Positions 54,273 through 63,677 of a stretch of DNA of 64,000 nt are shown piece by piece; the first letter of the stretch is position 1; each line of letters opens with the position of its first letter. The notes beneath the pieces are model-generated. The model made no database searches and was not told the origin of the DNA. It was given only the letters and a program-made list of their open reading frames with translations. Origin of the DNA: Pseudobdellovibrionaceae bacterium. GTDB taxonomy: Bacteria; Bdellovibrionota; Bdellovibrionia; Bdellovibrionales; UBA1609. The position numbers and the translations under genes were made by a program. Where the stretch lies: positions 206,151 to 270,150 of the forward strand of contig CANEZP010000001.1 in NCBI GenBank assembly GCA_947444305.1, written 5' to 3'.

Positions 54273-55578
54273 ACCAGGCGGGGCCCATGGTATTCATGAG
54301 CCGCTCGGTCATTTCGAGCGCAAAGTTCAATGAGTCCATCTTCTGGTTTTCTTCGCTACCGAAGGCAACCACGATGCCCCACAAAAAATTGTCGAAGCGT
54401 ACGGGCACCGCGGTCACGCAGACCGGCAGATGCTCCAGGCCTAAATGCAAAAAGAATTCGTGGTGCGCGGGCGAGTCCACTAAATAACCGTGGTACGGCA
54501 AAGTCGTTTTGGCGACGATGCGCATGAACGTGGGGTACGAAAGGTTGACCGTCGTTTTTGAAGCGTCGGCGTTCGGGCTTAGATCGCTGTCCCATTGGAA
54601 GAGTTGCGCGTTCTGACCGTCGAATCTCATGATCAAAGAAGCCGAGTAGCGTGTTCGCAAACTGGTAAACAAGTTTTGTATTTCACGGGCTTCGTCGGGC
54701 TGGAGCGCTTCCGCCTTAGCCGGATTCGGATTTTTCTTGATGGCCAGCGGCTCGGGTCTCGGAAAAGACGACGGGGGCGGGGGCGTGTAAACGGGAACGG
54801 GTGCCGGCGCGGGAATCGGGCTTGCCACCGGCGCGGGCGCGACGGGGGCTTGGGCCACGACGGGCACGACCGGTACGACCGGCGTTTGGGCCCGGACGGG
54901 TGCGGCGACAACGGGCGGAACAATTTTAAGTTCCGGCTTCGGCGCGTTTTTTTGAACGGGCGCGGGCGCAGGCGTCGGGCTCGGCGCGGGCCGTGCGAAC
55001 GGGTCTTCCTCTTCCGCGGCGGCTCCGGCGGCAAAAGTTTTGACTACCGTTTCGGGGCCGATATTGAAGGTCAGATTATCTAAATCCAAAACGAAAGGTG
55101 CCGGTGAAACCGCGAAGCCGTTCGGCAGTTCACTCTCTACACCGGGGACCGGGGGTGGTCCGTCGTGTTGCTCCGACGAGCCTTCCGCACCAGGGCCGCT
55201 GAAGACTTCGCGCATCGCGCGGGGATCGGCGAGAACGTAGCGGACTTCGGGCGACTCGGGTTCTTGGGGTGGCTCAACGCACGCGATGTACGTGACGTTT
55301 TCCCAACGACCGACGGGGAAAAACCACGGTTGCCAATCACCGGTCAATTTATCTTGCTCGAGTTGCGCGGGATCAAAAGCACTTTGGAAGAAGTTAGCCT
55401 GGAGGATCGGTAGCTCGAATCGGCTTTGCGCAAAACGCATGTATTCGCCGTAGTCGACGAGGCCTCGCTCTAAGCAAAAAACCAAGATGGGCGTAAGCTC
55501 GGGGGCTTGCGAACTCCACTCGGAGAGCAAATCGGGATTAATATTAAGGGCTTCCACCCAGGTCTGCTGATCATCCAT
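54259..55578 (-). CDS. Cytosolic protein with Pro/Ala/Val linker and GAF-like C-terminus
   Basis: 439 aa, no signal peptide. Residues 1-110 form a compact charged domain, residues 170-290 a Pro/Ala/Val-rich linker (VPVVPVVAQAPVAPAPVA), and residues of about 295-435 look GAF-like (IMRFDGQNAQLFQW ... VTAVPVRFDNFLWGIVVAFG). The linker resembles those of signalling or motility scaffolds. I cannot name the family. It is divergent from the cysteine desulfurase gene. Confidence 0.6.
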   Translation of the reverse strand: MDDQQTWVEALNINPDLLSEWSSQAPELTPILVFCLERGLVDYGEYMRFAQSRFELPILQANFFQSAFDPAQLEQDKLTGDWQPWFFPVGRWENVTYIACVEPPQEPESPEVRYVLADPRAMREVFSGPGAEGSSEQHDGPPPVPGVESELPNGFAVSPAPFVLDLDNLTFNIGPETVVKTFAAGAAAEEEDPFARPAPSPTPAPAPVQKNAPKPELKIVPPVVAAPVRAQTPVVPVVPVVAQAPVAPAPVASPIPAPAPVPVYTPPPPSSFPRPEPLAIKKNPNPAKAEALQPDEAREIQNLFTSLRTRYSASLIMRFDGQNAQLFQWDSDLSPNADASKTTVNLSYPTFMRIVAKTTLPYHGYLVDSPAHHEFFLHLGLEHLPVCVTAVPVRFDNFLWGIVVAFGSEENQKMDSLNFALEMTERLMNTMGPAWSKTS

Positions 55579-55679
55579 TTGTGTCTCTACTTCTCGGTAT
55601 TTATCCCCGCTTGATTGAGCGGAGCGAGCTGAACCTGGACCTTAAGCCAGCGGCCAGGCGGGCATTGAGGCTGGGCGTC

Positions 55680-56852
55680 ATGTGTGTTATGACCCGGCCT
55701 ATGTCTAGCGCCGTCTACTTTGATCACAACGCCACCACACCGGTGCATCCCGAAATCCTAGCTAAGGTGCCGGAATGGCTTACGTCTTGGGGTAACCCGA
55801 GCTCCATCCACGCGTTCGGCCGCGGACCAAAGTCCGTATTGCGCGAGGCGCGGCAAAAAATCGCGGATCTCGCGGGCGTGCAGCCTCTCGAATTGATACT
55901 GACCGCCGGCGGCAGTGAGGCCAACAATCTTGCGTTCAAAGGTTTGACGACTAAACGGAAACACTTTGTCGTCTCGGCCGTCGAACATCCGAGCGTGATC
56001 AAAACGGCCCTGTGGTTGCGTGCGCAAGGTTGCCGCGTCGACTTCGTAAACGTTAACCGCGAAGGGCAGATCGATTTAGCGCAACTCGAAACGCTCATCA
56101 CCGAAGAAACAGCGCTGGTTTCCGTCATGCTCGCGAACAACGAAACGGGTCACATTTTTCCGATCAAAAAAATTGCGGAGCTGGCTCACGCGAAGGGCGC
56201 GCTCATGCATTGCGATGCCGTGCAGGCGGTCGGAAAAATAGAATTCAATTTACGCGAACTCGGCGTCGACCTCGCTTCGTTTTCGGGTCACAAATTTTAC
56301 GCGCTCAAGGGCTGCGGCGTTCTTTACGCACGTAAGGGCGTCACCGTAGATCCGCTGATCCACGGCGGCGCGCAGGAGCGGGGCCGTCGCGCCGGTACCG
56401 AGAATTTGCTCAGCGTCGCCTCGTTCGGTTACATGTGCGGCAAAAAATCGGAGATCCCTCAGCAAGCCGCACGCACGCGGGAGTTGCGCGATCACATGGA
56501 AAAGCGCATCCTCGCCGAGATTGCGGGCAGCGAAGTCACCGGTCCACGCAGCGAACGTTTACCGAATACGTCGTCCATGTGTTTGGCCGGCGTCGACGGC
56601 GAAACCCTGTTGATGAATTTGGACGTCGGCGGTTTCGGCGTCAGCACCGGCGCGGCTTGCAGCTCGGGTAATCCCGAACCCTCGCCCACGTTGTTGGCCA
56701 TGGGCCTTAGCCGCGAAGAAGCGCAATCTTCCCTGCGTTTAAGTTTAGGTTGGGAAAACACTAAAGAGGACGTCGATCGTTTCGTTGATGAGTTGATTAA
56801 GGTCGTCGCGCGTTTGAGAAGTTTTGAGCAGAAGGTTGGTTATGGAATATAA
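55680..56852 (+). CDS. Cysteine desulfurase (IscS/NifS family)
   Basis: About 390 aa. PLP lysine in SFSGHKFYALKG, active cysteine in STGAACSSG, and FDHNATTPVHPEI at the N-terminus identify a group I cysteine desulfurase that gives sulfur as a persulfide. It is next to mnmA, so it likely feeds tRNA 2-thiolation. The start is uncertain: ATG 55680 has GAGG nine bases upstream; ATG 55701 gives the usual MSSAVYFDHNATT N-terminus. It overlaps mnmA by 11 bases. Confidence 0.9.
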   Translation: MCVMTRPMSSAVYFDHNATTPVHPEILAKVPEWLTSWGNPSSIHAFGRGPKSVLREARQKIADLAGVQPLELILTAGGSEANNLAFKGLTTKRKHFVVSAVEHPSVIKTALWLRAQGCRVDFVNVNREGQIDLAQLETLITEETALVSVMLANNETGHIFPIKKIAELAHAKGALMHCDAVQAVGKIEFNLRELGVDLASFSGHKFYALKGCGVLYARKGVTVDPLIHGGAQERGRRAGTENLLSVASFGYMCGKKSEIPQQAARTRELRDHMEKRILAEIAGSEVTGPRSERLPNTSSMCLAGVDGETLLMNLDVGGFGVSTGAACSSGNPEPSPTLLAMGLSREEAQSSLRLSLGWENTKEDVDRFVDELIKVVARLRSFEQKVGYGI

Positions 56853-57942
56853 TTTTGGATCTAGTAAAAAAGGCCGCGTTCTCGTCGCGATGAGCGGCGG
56901 CGTTGATTCTTCCGTCGCGGCGGCTTTGCTGGTGGAACAAGGCTACGACGTCATCGGCGCGACGATGCAAGTCTGGGATTACTCGCAAGACGCCTGCGAT
57001 ATTCAGGAAGGCAACGGCACCTGCTGTTCATCGACCGACGTCGACGACGCGCGCGCCGTGGCGGACAAGCTCGGCATTCCCTTTTACGTCATCAATTGCG
57101 AAGCGAAGTTTCAGGCCTACGTCATCGACGATTTCGTCGGTTCATACCTCGAAGGCCGCACGCCCATCCCGTGCTCGAACTGCAACACGTACTTGAAGTT
57201 CGATCACTTAGTGCAAAAAATGAAAGAGCTGAATTGCGACTACATCGCGACGGGCCACTACGCCCGCATCGAACAATCGGGCGGCGAACCGCAGTTAATT
57301 TCTTCGACCGACGATTGGAAAGATCAAACTTATTTCCTGTTCACGTTGAACCGCGAAATCCTGAATCACATTCTGTTTCCCGTCGGGCACTTGAAAAAAC
57401 CCGAAGTTCGGCAAATCGCCGAATCGCGCGGCCTCGGCGTCGCGAAGAAAAAAGATTCGACCGGCATTTGCTTCATCGGCAAGGGCGGCTACTCGCAATT
57501 CATCGAGGACCGCGTCGCTAAAGATTTGCTCCGCCCCGGTGAATTGCGCATGTATCCGAACGGTGAGTCGCTGGGCCGCCACGAGGGCATCCATCACTTT
57601 ACTTACGGTCAACGTAAAGGTTTGGGCATCGCGACCGGCTCGCCGCTTTACGTGGTGAAGATCGACGCCGCCACCAATACCGTTTGGCTCGGCGACGAGC
57701 GGGCTTTGTATTCAAAAACTTTGACGCTCAAGCGTAGCAACTGGTTGTCGGACGTTAAAACGGGCGAGGAATACTCGGTCAAAATCCGCTTCCAACACAA
57801 AGGCGCCGCGGCCAAGGTCATGTCGCACGACGGGGACTCGGTCGAGCTTGAATTCACCGAACCGCAACGCGCGATCACGCCCGGGCAAGCCGCCGTTTTT
57901 TATCGCGAAAAACAGCTCGTCGGGGGCGGATGGATCGTTTAA
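56842..57942 (+). CDS. mnmA: tRNA-specific 2-thiouridylase
   Basis: 366 aa. PP-loop VAMSGGVDSS, catalytic Cys in PCSNCNTYLKFD and the second Cys in TGICFIGKGG. It thiolates U34 of tRNA-Lys, Glu and Gln using sulfur from a cysteine desulfurase, encoded just upstream. ATG 56842 has AAGG upstream. It overlaps mtaB by 13 bases. Confidence 0.95.
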   Translation: MEYNFGSSKKGRVLVAMSGGVDSSVAAALLVEQGYDVIGATMQVWDYSQDACDIQEGNGTCCSSTDVDDARAVADKLGIPFYVINCEAKFQAYVIDDFVGSYLEGRTPIPCSNCNTYLKFDHLVQKMKELNCDYIATGHYARIEQSGGEPQLISSTDDWKDQTYFLFTLNREILNHILFPVGHLKKPEVRQIAESRGLGVAKKKDSTGICFIGKGGYSQFIEDRVAKDLLRPGELRMYPNGESLGRHEGIHHFTYGQRKGLGIATGSPLYVVKIDAATNTVWLGDERALYSKTLTLKRSNWLSDVKTGEEYSVKIRFQHKGAAAKVMSHDGDSVELEFTEPQRAITPGQAAVFYREKQLVGGGWIV

Positions 57943-59222
57943 ATCCTCTGTCTTTTAAGATTCACACGTACGGTTGTAAGGTGAACACCTACGACTCGGG
58001 CCTGTTACAGCAACGGCTGACGGGGCAAGGCTTTAAACTTTCAAGCGATCCGCGCATTCATATTCTGAACACCTGCGCGGTGACCAAAGAGGCCACGCGC
58101 GAAGCCGTAAAGATGTCGCGCCGTTTGAAAACGAAAGACCCGCACGCGCTCGTGGTCGTTACGGGCTGCGCCGCCCAGGTCGACACCGAAGAATTCACGC
58201 ACGTGCCGGGCATCGATCTGGTCGTCGCGAATTCGCATAAAGGCCAGCTCGAGGAATTGATCCACAAATATTACCGCGGCGAACTTCGCGAACGTATCCA
58301 CAAGTCGAATATCTTTAAAAAAGAAGATCTCGAAGCGGGCGGCGGCGTCGAAGCGGGACACACGCGCTCGTTTTTAAAAATTCAAGACGGTTGCAATTCT
58401 TTTTGCACGTTTTGCGTGATCCCTTTCGCGCGCGGGAAATCGCGCAGTTTGCCCGTCGCGCAGATCGTCCGCCGGGTTCAGGAGCTCTCAAGTTCGGGGC
58501 ACAAAGAAGTCGTGCTCACGGGCGTGCACATCGCCGATTACCGCGATGGTCAATCGGTGCTCGAAGATTTGGTCGAAAGCATTCTTATTGAAACCGGTAT
58601 GGAGCGCATTCGGCTCTCAAGCTTAGAGCCCGGCGAAGTTTCCGAACGCTTACTCAAACTTTATGAAAACCCGCGCATGTGCCCGCATTTTCACATGAGC
58701 ATCCAGTCCGCGAATAGCAAGGTGCTCCTCGAAATGAAGCGGCAATACGACGCGGAAGCGGTCGAGCGTTCGTTGCACGAGATCGCGGCAAAGGTTCCCG
58801 GGAGTTTCGTGGGCATGGACGTCATCGCCGGCTTTCCCGGCGAGAGTGAAGATGAATTTCTCGATTCGCTTGAGCGCTTGAAGCGCACGCCGTGGACACG
58901 GCTACACGTCTTTCCCTACAGCCAACGGCCGGGCACTTTCGCGACCCGCCGCTCGGACCAAACGGACGCATTGTTGATTAAGAAACGCGCCCAGATGTTG
59001 CGCGAGCTTAGTGAACAGCGCTGGGCGGAGCAGGCGCGGGCGCAAATCGGAACGCTCAAGACGGGGCTTGCGCTGAACGACGGACGGCTTTTGACCCGCG
59101 ACTATTGGACGATCGCGCCGCTGGCTACGCCCGCGAAAGCAAATCAAGAGCACCAAATACGCATTGAAGGCGTTGAGGGCTCATTTCTTAAGGCCTTCGC
59201 CGTTGACGCATCGCCGCTTTAG
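57930..59222 (+). CDS. mtaB: tRNA t6A methylthiotransferase
   Basis: 430 aa. N-terminal UPF0004 domain with cluster cysteines (YGCKVN, LNTCAV, VTGCAA), radical-SAM motif CNSFCTFC and a C-terminal TRAM-like part. The KVNTYDS start and length fit MtaB, which adds a methylthio group to t6A37, rather than MiaB. Start ATG lies within the mnmA end. The next gene, rnc, starts about 50 bases later. Confidence 0.9.
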   Translation: MDRLNPLSFKIHTYGCKVNTYDSGLLQQRLTGQGFKLSSDPRIHILNTCAVTKEATREAVKMSRRLKTKDPHALVVVTGCAAQVDTEEFTHVPGIDLVVANSHKGQLEELIHKYYRGELRERIHKSNIFKKEDLEAGGGVEAGHTRSFLKIQDGCNSFCTFCVIPFARGKSRSLPVAQIVRRVQELSSSGHKEVVLTGVHIADYRDGQSVLEDLVESILIETGMERIRLSSLEPGEVSERLLKLYENPRMCPHFHMSIQSANSKVLLEMKRQYDAEAVERSLHEIAAKVPGSFVGMDVIAGFPGESEDEFLDSLERLKRTPWTRLHVFPYSQRPGTFATRRSDQTDALLIKKRAQMLRELSEQRWAEQARAQIGTLKTGLALNDGRLLTRDYWTIAPLATPAKANQEHQIRIEGVEGSFLKAFAVDASPL

Positions 59223-59272
59223 GGCTATAGCTTCGGCCTTGTTGGGCTTAGAAGCCCGGGATGACCTAATAA

Positions 59273-60052
59273 ATGTTTAAAGATCTTGAAGCCCAGCTTG
59301 GGCATCAATTCATTCAAACCGATCTCTTGCGTACGGCGCTGACCCATCGCAGTTATCACTTCGAAAACCGCACGAAAAGCGGCGGTCACTTCGAACGCCT
59401 GGAATTCTTAGGCGACGCCGTTCTCGATTTAGTTTTAAGTGAAGCTTTAATGAGCCGTTTCCCCGACGTCGACGAGGGCAGCTTGTCCAAATGGCGTGCG
59501 TCGTTGGTGAATGAATCTACGCTCGGCGAAATCGCGCGCGACATGAACCTCGGCAAATATCTGTACCTCGGTAAAAGCGAAGAGCTGGGTCGCGAAAACG
59601 CGCGCCCGCGTTTGCTCGCCAGCGCGCTCGAAGCTTTGCTCGCCGCGGTTTACCTCGACGGTGGGCTCGATCCCGCGCGCAGCATGATCGGGCGTTTGTT
59701 CGCCGGTCGCCTAAGCCAGCTCGACGGCACCAATCAGTACGCCACCGATTTTAAAACCCGCTTACAAGAGTGGTCACAAAAAAACCTGCACACCGTTCCG
59801 GAGTACCGTTTGCTTTCAAGCCAAGGTCCCGAACACGCTAAAATCTTTCGTTACGAAGTCCTATTGTCCGGTAAAAAAATGGGCTGCGGTGAAGGCAATT
59901 CCCGCAAAGCCGCCGAACAAGATGCCGCTCGCAGCGCCCTAGGCTCGATCGACAATCGCACCCTTGGCGCGATCGACAATAAGTCCGGCAGCAAAAAAAC
60001 ATCATACGCCCCGGGCACCACGCCCTCGGATAGATCAGGAGAATTGCAATGA
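59273..60052 (+). CDS. rnc: Ribonuclease III
   Basis: 259 aa. RNase III signature ERLEFLGDAVLDLVLSE with catalytic acidic residues, a second acidic motif ALEALLAAVYLDGG, and a dsRNA-binding domain (DFKTRLQEWSQK ... SRKAAEQDAAR). A C-terminal tail of about 35 residues has near-repeated GSIDNRTLGAIDNKSG and no known role. It processes rRNA and other double-stranded RNA. era starts at 60049, overlapping by four bases. Confidence 0.95.
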   Translation: MFKDLEAQLGHQFIQTDLLRTALTHRSYHFENRTKSGGHFERLEFLGDAVLDLVLSEALMSRFPDVDEGSLSKWRASLVNESTLGEIARDMNLGKYLYLGKSEELGRENARPRLLASALEALLAAVYLDGGLDPARSMIGRLFAGRLSQLDGTNQYATDFKTRLQEWSQKNLHTVPEYRLLSSQGPEHAKIFRYEVLLSGKKMGCGEGNSRKAAEQDAARSALGSIDNRTLGAIDNKSGSKKTSYAPGTTPSDRSGELQ

Positions 60053-60960
60053 CATCGGGATCCCCCAAAAATTACCGCGCCGGCTTCGTCGGCCTGATCG
60101 GGCTCCCGAATTCGGGTAAAAGCACGCTGATGAACTCGCTCGTCGGCGAAAAAGTTTCGATCGTCACCGCAAAACCGCAAACGACCCGGCGCCGCGTGCT
60201 CGGCCTCGTCAGCGGCGAAGATTTCCAAGTCGTGTTCGTTGACGCACCCGGGGTGGTGAACGCGAAGTCGGGTTTGAACATGTTCCTGGCCGAAGAAGCT
60301 CGCGACGTGATTTCCGAAAGCGACGTTTTGGTCGCGGTCTTAAACATCGACGAAAAATCGCCCGAACAACTCGAACAAATTCTGACCCTCGTCAAAGAGA
60401 GCGGCAAACCCTGGATCGGCTTGATCCACAAGGTAGATTTGCCCGAATTGCACCGCCCGCAAATCTTGCGCGATAAGCTCTCGCTGCTGAACGTGCCCGT
60501 GATCCAAGGCTCCGCGCTGACCGAGGCCGAAGGTTTAAAAGAAACTTTGCTCAAAACTCTAAAGCCGCTTTTGCCCGAGGCGAAGGGTCCGATGTACGAC
60601 GAAGAGTTGTACACGCTCAGCACCACGCGTGAACTCTGCGCGGAAATTATTCGCGAAAAATGCTTCGAGACTTTGCATCAAGAAGTTCCCTTCGGTTTGG
60701 CCGTAAAAATTTTGAAATTCGACGAAGAGTCCCCGGTAATCAAAATCCATTCCGAGATTTTAGTTTCCAAAGAAAATCATCGCCCGATCGTCATCGGGGC
60801 GGGGGGCGCGGCGATCAAAAAGATCGGCAGCGAAGCCCGCAAAGAAATTGAAAAGTTACTGGGCGAAAAAGTTTATTTGGATCTCCAGGTGCAGAGCAAA
60901 CTCGACTGGCAAAGAAATCGCGGCATCATGAAGGAGCTCGGGTATGTCCTCAAGAATTAA
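60049..60960 (+). CDS. era: GTPase Era
   Basis: 303 aa. G1 GLPNSGKST, G3 DAPGVV, and C-terminal KH domain around HRPIVIGAGGAAIKKIG. It binds 16S rRNA and helps 30S assembly. The G4 motif reads HKVD where NKxD is expected (codon CAC at about 60427), which could alter guanine specificity or be tolerated. AGGAG precedes the ATG. Confidence 0.95.
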   Translation: MTSGSPKNYRAGFVGLIGLPNSGKSTLMNSLVGEKVSIVTAKPQTTRRRVLGLVSGEDFQVVFVDAPGVVNAKSGLNMFLAEEARDVISESDVLVAVLNIDEKSPEQLEQILTLVKESGKPWIGLIHKVDLPELHRPQILRDKLSLLNVPVIQGSALTEAEGLKETLLKTLKPLLPEAKGPMYDEELYTLSTTRELCAEIIREKCFETLHQEVPFGLAVKILKFDEESPVIKIHSEILVSKENHRPIVIGAGGAAIKKIGSEARKEIEKLLGEKVYLDLQVQSKLDWQRNRGIMKELGYVLKN

Positions 60961-62257
60961 ACGGGTCGCGCTGGTCGGCCGCCCGAACGTCGGTAAATCG
61001 ACGCTTTTTAACCGCCTGACCCGCAGCCGCAAGGCTGTCGTCAAAGATGAACGGGGAGTCACGCGCGATATTCAAATGGAAACCACCGAGTGGTGGGGCA
61101 AGTCGTTTGAAGTCGTCGACACCGGGGGCCTAAGCGACGACAAAGAAGGTTTTACCCCGCTCATCCGTCAGCAAGTGGTCGACTTTTTAGGTTCAACCGA
61201 CATGGTGATCTTTATCGTCGATGGCCGTGACGGAATTTTACACGAAGACCGCGACGCTTTCCGCATCGTGAAGGCTTCGGGTAAACCGCATTTGCTTGTC
61301 GTTAATAAATGCGACCGCACGATCGAGGCGTCTAATTACCTTCCGGATTTTTACGAACTAGATGATTCACCCATGCCCGCCGCGTTCGAACAGGATTTCG
61401 GCATCGATACCTTAGTCGAATGGATCATCGCCAACATGGGCGACGAAGAAGTTACGCCACGCGAAGGTTTCCGTATTTGCGTCATCGGAAAACCCAACGC
61501 CGGTAAAAGCTCGATCATCAACCGTCTGCTCGGGCAAGACCGCATGCTCGTTTCGCCCACCGCGGGCACGACCGTCGATTCGATCGAAACGCCGTTCGAC
61601 CTAAACGGCCAGCAGTACATCTTGGTCGATACCGCCGGTTTGCGCCGTAAAGGTTTGCAAAAAGACGGGGTCGAGATTCTCTCGGGCTTCAAATCGCGCG
61701 ACGCAATTCACGAGGCCGACCTGGTTCTCCTCGTCATCGATTCCGAAGTGGGCCCGTCGAACCAAGATTCGCGACTCATCGAATTTTGCGTCGATCGTCA
61801 CAAAGCCATCATCTTGGTGGCGAACAAATCCGATCTAGCCAAGAAACAACACGAAGATTTCCGCGCCTGGTTTCGCGAGCGCGTCGCGTTCGAGTTCCAC
61901 TTTTTCGCCGATATCCCGACGGTCTTCACCAGCGCCAAGACCGGCGCGGGGCTCGACAGTTTGTTCAGCATGATCGAAGACGTGCGCGAAAAACTCGCGA
62001 TTCGCATCTCAACTTCAAAGCTCAACAAGTTCTTTACCGACGTCATCAAGATGGCGCCGGCCCCGGTTTACGGCGTGCACGACGTGAAGTTTTACTACCT
62101 CACGCAAACGCAGCAATCGCCGCCCAGCTTCATCGCGTTCGCCAATCACCCCGAAGGTGTGACGCCCGCGTACCGCCGGTTCCTAACGAAGAAGATCCAG
62201 GAAAACTGGAACCTCAAGGGGATCCCGTTAAGAATTTTCGTGATGGAGAAGCACTAA
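60944..62257 (+). CDS. der: GTPase Der (EngA)
   Basis: 437 aa with two G domains: G1 GRPNVGKST with NKCD, then GKPNAGKSS with NKSD, and a C-terminal KH-like domain. It acts in 50S subunit assembly. The start overlaps the era end by 17 bases, so rnc, era and der form one unit. Confidence 0.95.
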   Translation: MSSRIKRVALVGRPNVGKSTLFNRLTRSRKAVVKDERGVTRDIQMETTEWWGKSFEVVDTGGLSDDKEGFTPLIRQQVVDFLGSTDMVIFIVDGRDGILHEDRDAFRIVKASGKPHLLVVNKCDRTIEASNYLPDFYELDDSPMPAAFEQDFGIDTLVEWIIANMGDEEVTPREGFRICVIGKPNAGKSSIINRLLGQDRMLVSPTAGTTVDSIETPFDLNGQQYILVDTAGLRRKGLQKDGVEILSGFKSRDAIHEADLVLLVIDSEVGPSNQDSRLIEFCVDRHKAIILVANKSDLAKKQHEDFRAWFRERVAFEFHFFADIPTVFTSAKTGAGLDSLFSMIEDVREKLAIRISTSKLNKFFTDVIKMAPAPVYGVHDVKFYYLTQTQQSPPSFIAFANHPEGVTPAYRRFLTKKIQENWNLKGIPLRIFVMEKH

Positions 62258-62261
62258 GTCC

Positions 62262-63665
62262 ATGCCCCACCAGAAGGTCCCGGTCTTCGGCACGCGTTTA
62301 GGTTTTTATCTCGCGGCGATCGGCTCGGCCTTCGGACTCGGTAATCTTTGGCGCTTTCCCTACGTCGTGACCGACAACGGGGGCGGCGCGTTCGTTCTGC
62401 TTTATTTATTTTTCGTGTTCCTGCTCGGCATGCCGTTCCTTATCGCAGAGCTTACGCTCGGTAAAATCTCACGATCTTCTTTAAGTCCCGCGTTGGCCAA
62501 GCTCGCCGGCAATCGCTATCAAGTGCGCGAGATGCGAGAGGTCGCCGTCATTCCCGGTTGGGTCAGTTGGTGTTTGCGTCACTTGAGTTGGATGAGTCTC
62601 TTGATCACGGTCGTCGTGCTTGCGTACTACGCGGTGATCAGCGGCTGGGTGCTGCATTTTTTCATGCAGCTGTTGGTGGCGTTGGTCGACCCGGCGTCGT
62701 TCCAACCCGAGAACGCTTTGCGCGTGCTTTTAAAAAACGGTTGGCTGCAGGTGGCGTTGACCAGCGTTCACTTGCTGGTCGTGGCCGTGATCGTCGCTAA
62801 GGATCTTGAACTTGGTTTGGAAAAGTGGGTCGGCTACTGTATGCCGGCCTTCGTGCTTTTGTTGCTGGCGCTCGCCGTGCAAAGCGTGCAACTGCCGTCG
62901 AGCCCCGAGGCCTTACGCTTTTTATTTTACCCTGACTTTTCTAAGTTAACGTTAGCTTCGCCGGGTCAAGCGCTCGGGCATGTGTTCTTCACGCTCTCGG
63001 TCGGGTTCGGCAGCATGGTGACCTTCGGTTCGTACCTGCGCGAAAAAGCTTTTATCCCGATGGCGGGCTTCCGGGTTTGTACGCTCGATTCGATGATCTC
63101 GCTTTGGGCGGGTGTCATGATTTTCCCGCTCGTGATTTACGGTAGTGCGGGTTTTAACGGGCCGCAGTTGTTGTTCCAAACGGTTCCGCGCTTGGTGAAA
63201 GAGCTTCCGAACGGAAATTGGTTCGGCGTCGGCTTTTTTCTTTGTCTTTACCTGGCTTCGCTCGGCGCGAGCATCGGTTTATTCGAAACGGTCGTGGCTA
63301 ATATGCGCGAAGTGCGCCGGATCCCGCGGGCGCGCGGGGCCGCGCTGGCGGCCCTTCTTTGCTTCGTCATCGCGGTCGGCCCGGCGCTCTCGAGTAGCGT
63401 GCTCAGCGACGTGAAGATCGGCAAGCGCGGCCTGCTCGAATTTCTGGACGGCGCGCTCATCAATTGGTTTTTGCCGATCTCGGCCTTATTGATCACGCAG
63501 GTCGTCTGTTGGCTTTTGAAAAAAGATTTAGTCATGGCCGAATTCGTCGATCCGAATTCACCCGGCAGCGAAAAGATCTACCGGCATTGGCTTTTTATTT
63601 TGCGTTACCTCGCGGGCCCGATCGTCGCGATCGCGCTGCTGTTGCAATTCATCGCTTTATTTTAG
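62262..63665 (+). CDS. Sodium-dependent SNF family transporter
   Basis: 467 aa with about eleven membrane helices. LAAIGSAFGLGNLWRFPYV in the first helix is the SNF/LeuT signature; further helices include GVMIFPLVIYGSAGF. It imports an amino acid or related compound with Na+. The substrate is not deducible. It sits four bases after der. Confidence 0.85.
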   Translation: MPHQKVPVFGTRLGFYLAAIGSAFGLGNLWRFPYVVTDNGGGAFVLLYLFFVFLLGMPFLIAELTLGKISRSSLSPALAKLAGNRYQVREMREVAVIPGWVSWCLRHLSWMSLLITVVVLAYYAVISGWVLHFFMQLLVALVDPASFQPENALRVLLKNGWLQVALTSVHLLVVAVIVAKDLELGLEKWVGYCMPAFVLLLLALAVQSVQLPSSPEALRFLFYPDFSKLTLASPGQALGHVFFTLSVGFGSMVTFGSYLREKAFIPMAGFRVCTLDSMISLWAGVMIFPLVIYGSAGFNGPQLLFQTVPRLVKELPNGNWFGVGFFLCLYLASLGASIGLFETVVANMREVRRIPRARGAALAALLCFVIAVGPALSSSVLSDVKIGKRGLLEFLDGALINWFLPISALLITQVVCWLLKKDLVMAEFVDPNSPGSEKIYRHWLFILRYLAGPIVAIALLLQFIALF

Positions 63666-63677
63666 CTTCAGATTTTT

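Noticed and set aside
54271-54290. Possible repeat of the ACCAGGCGGGG string also near 15661
   Set aside because: The shared string is only about 12 bases and lies partly in coding DNA; chance is likely in this composition.
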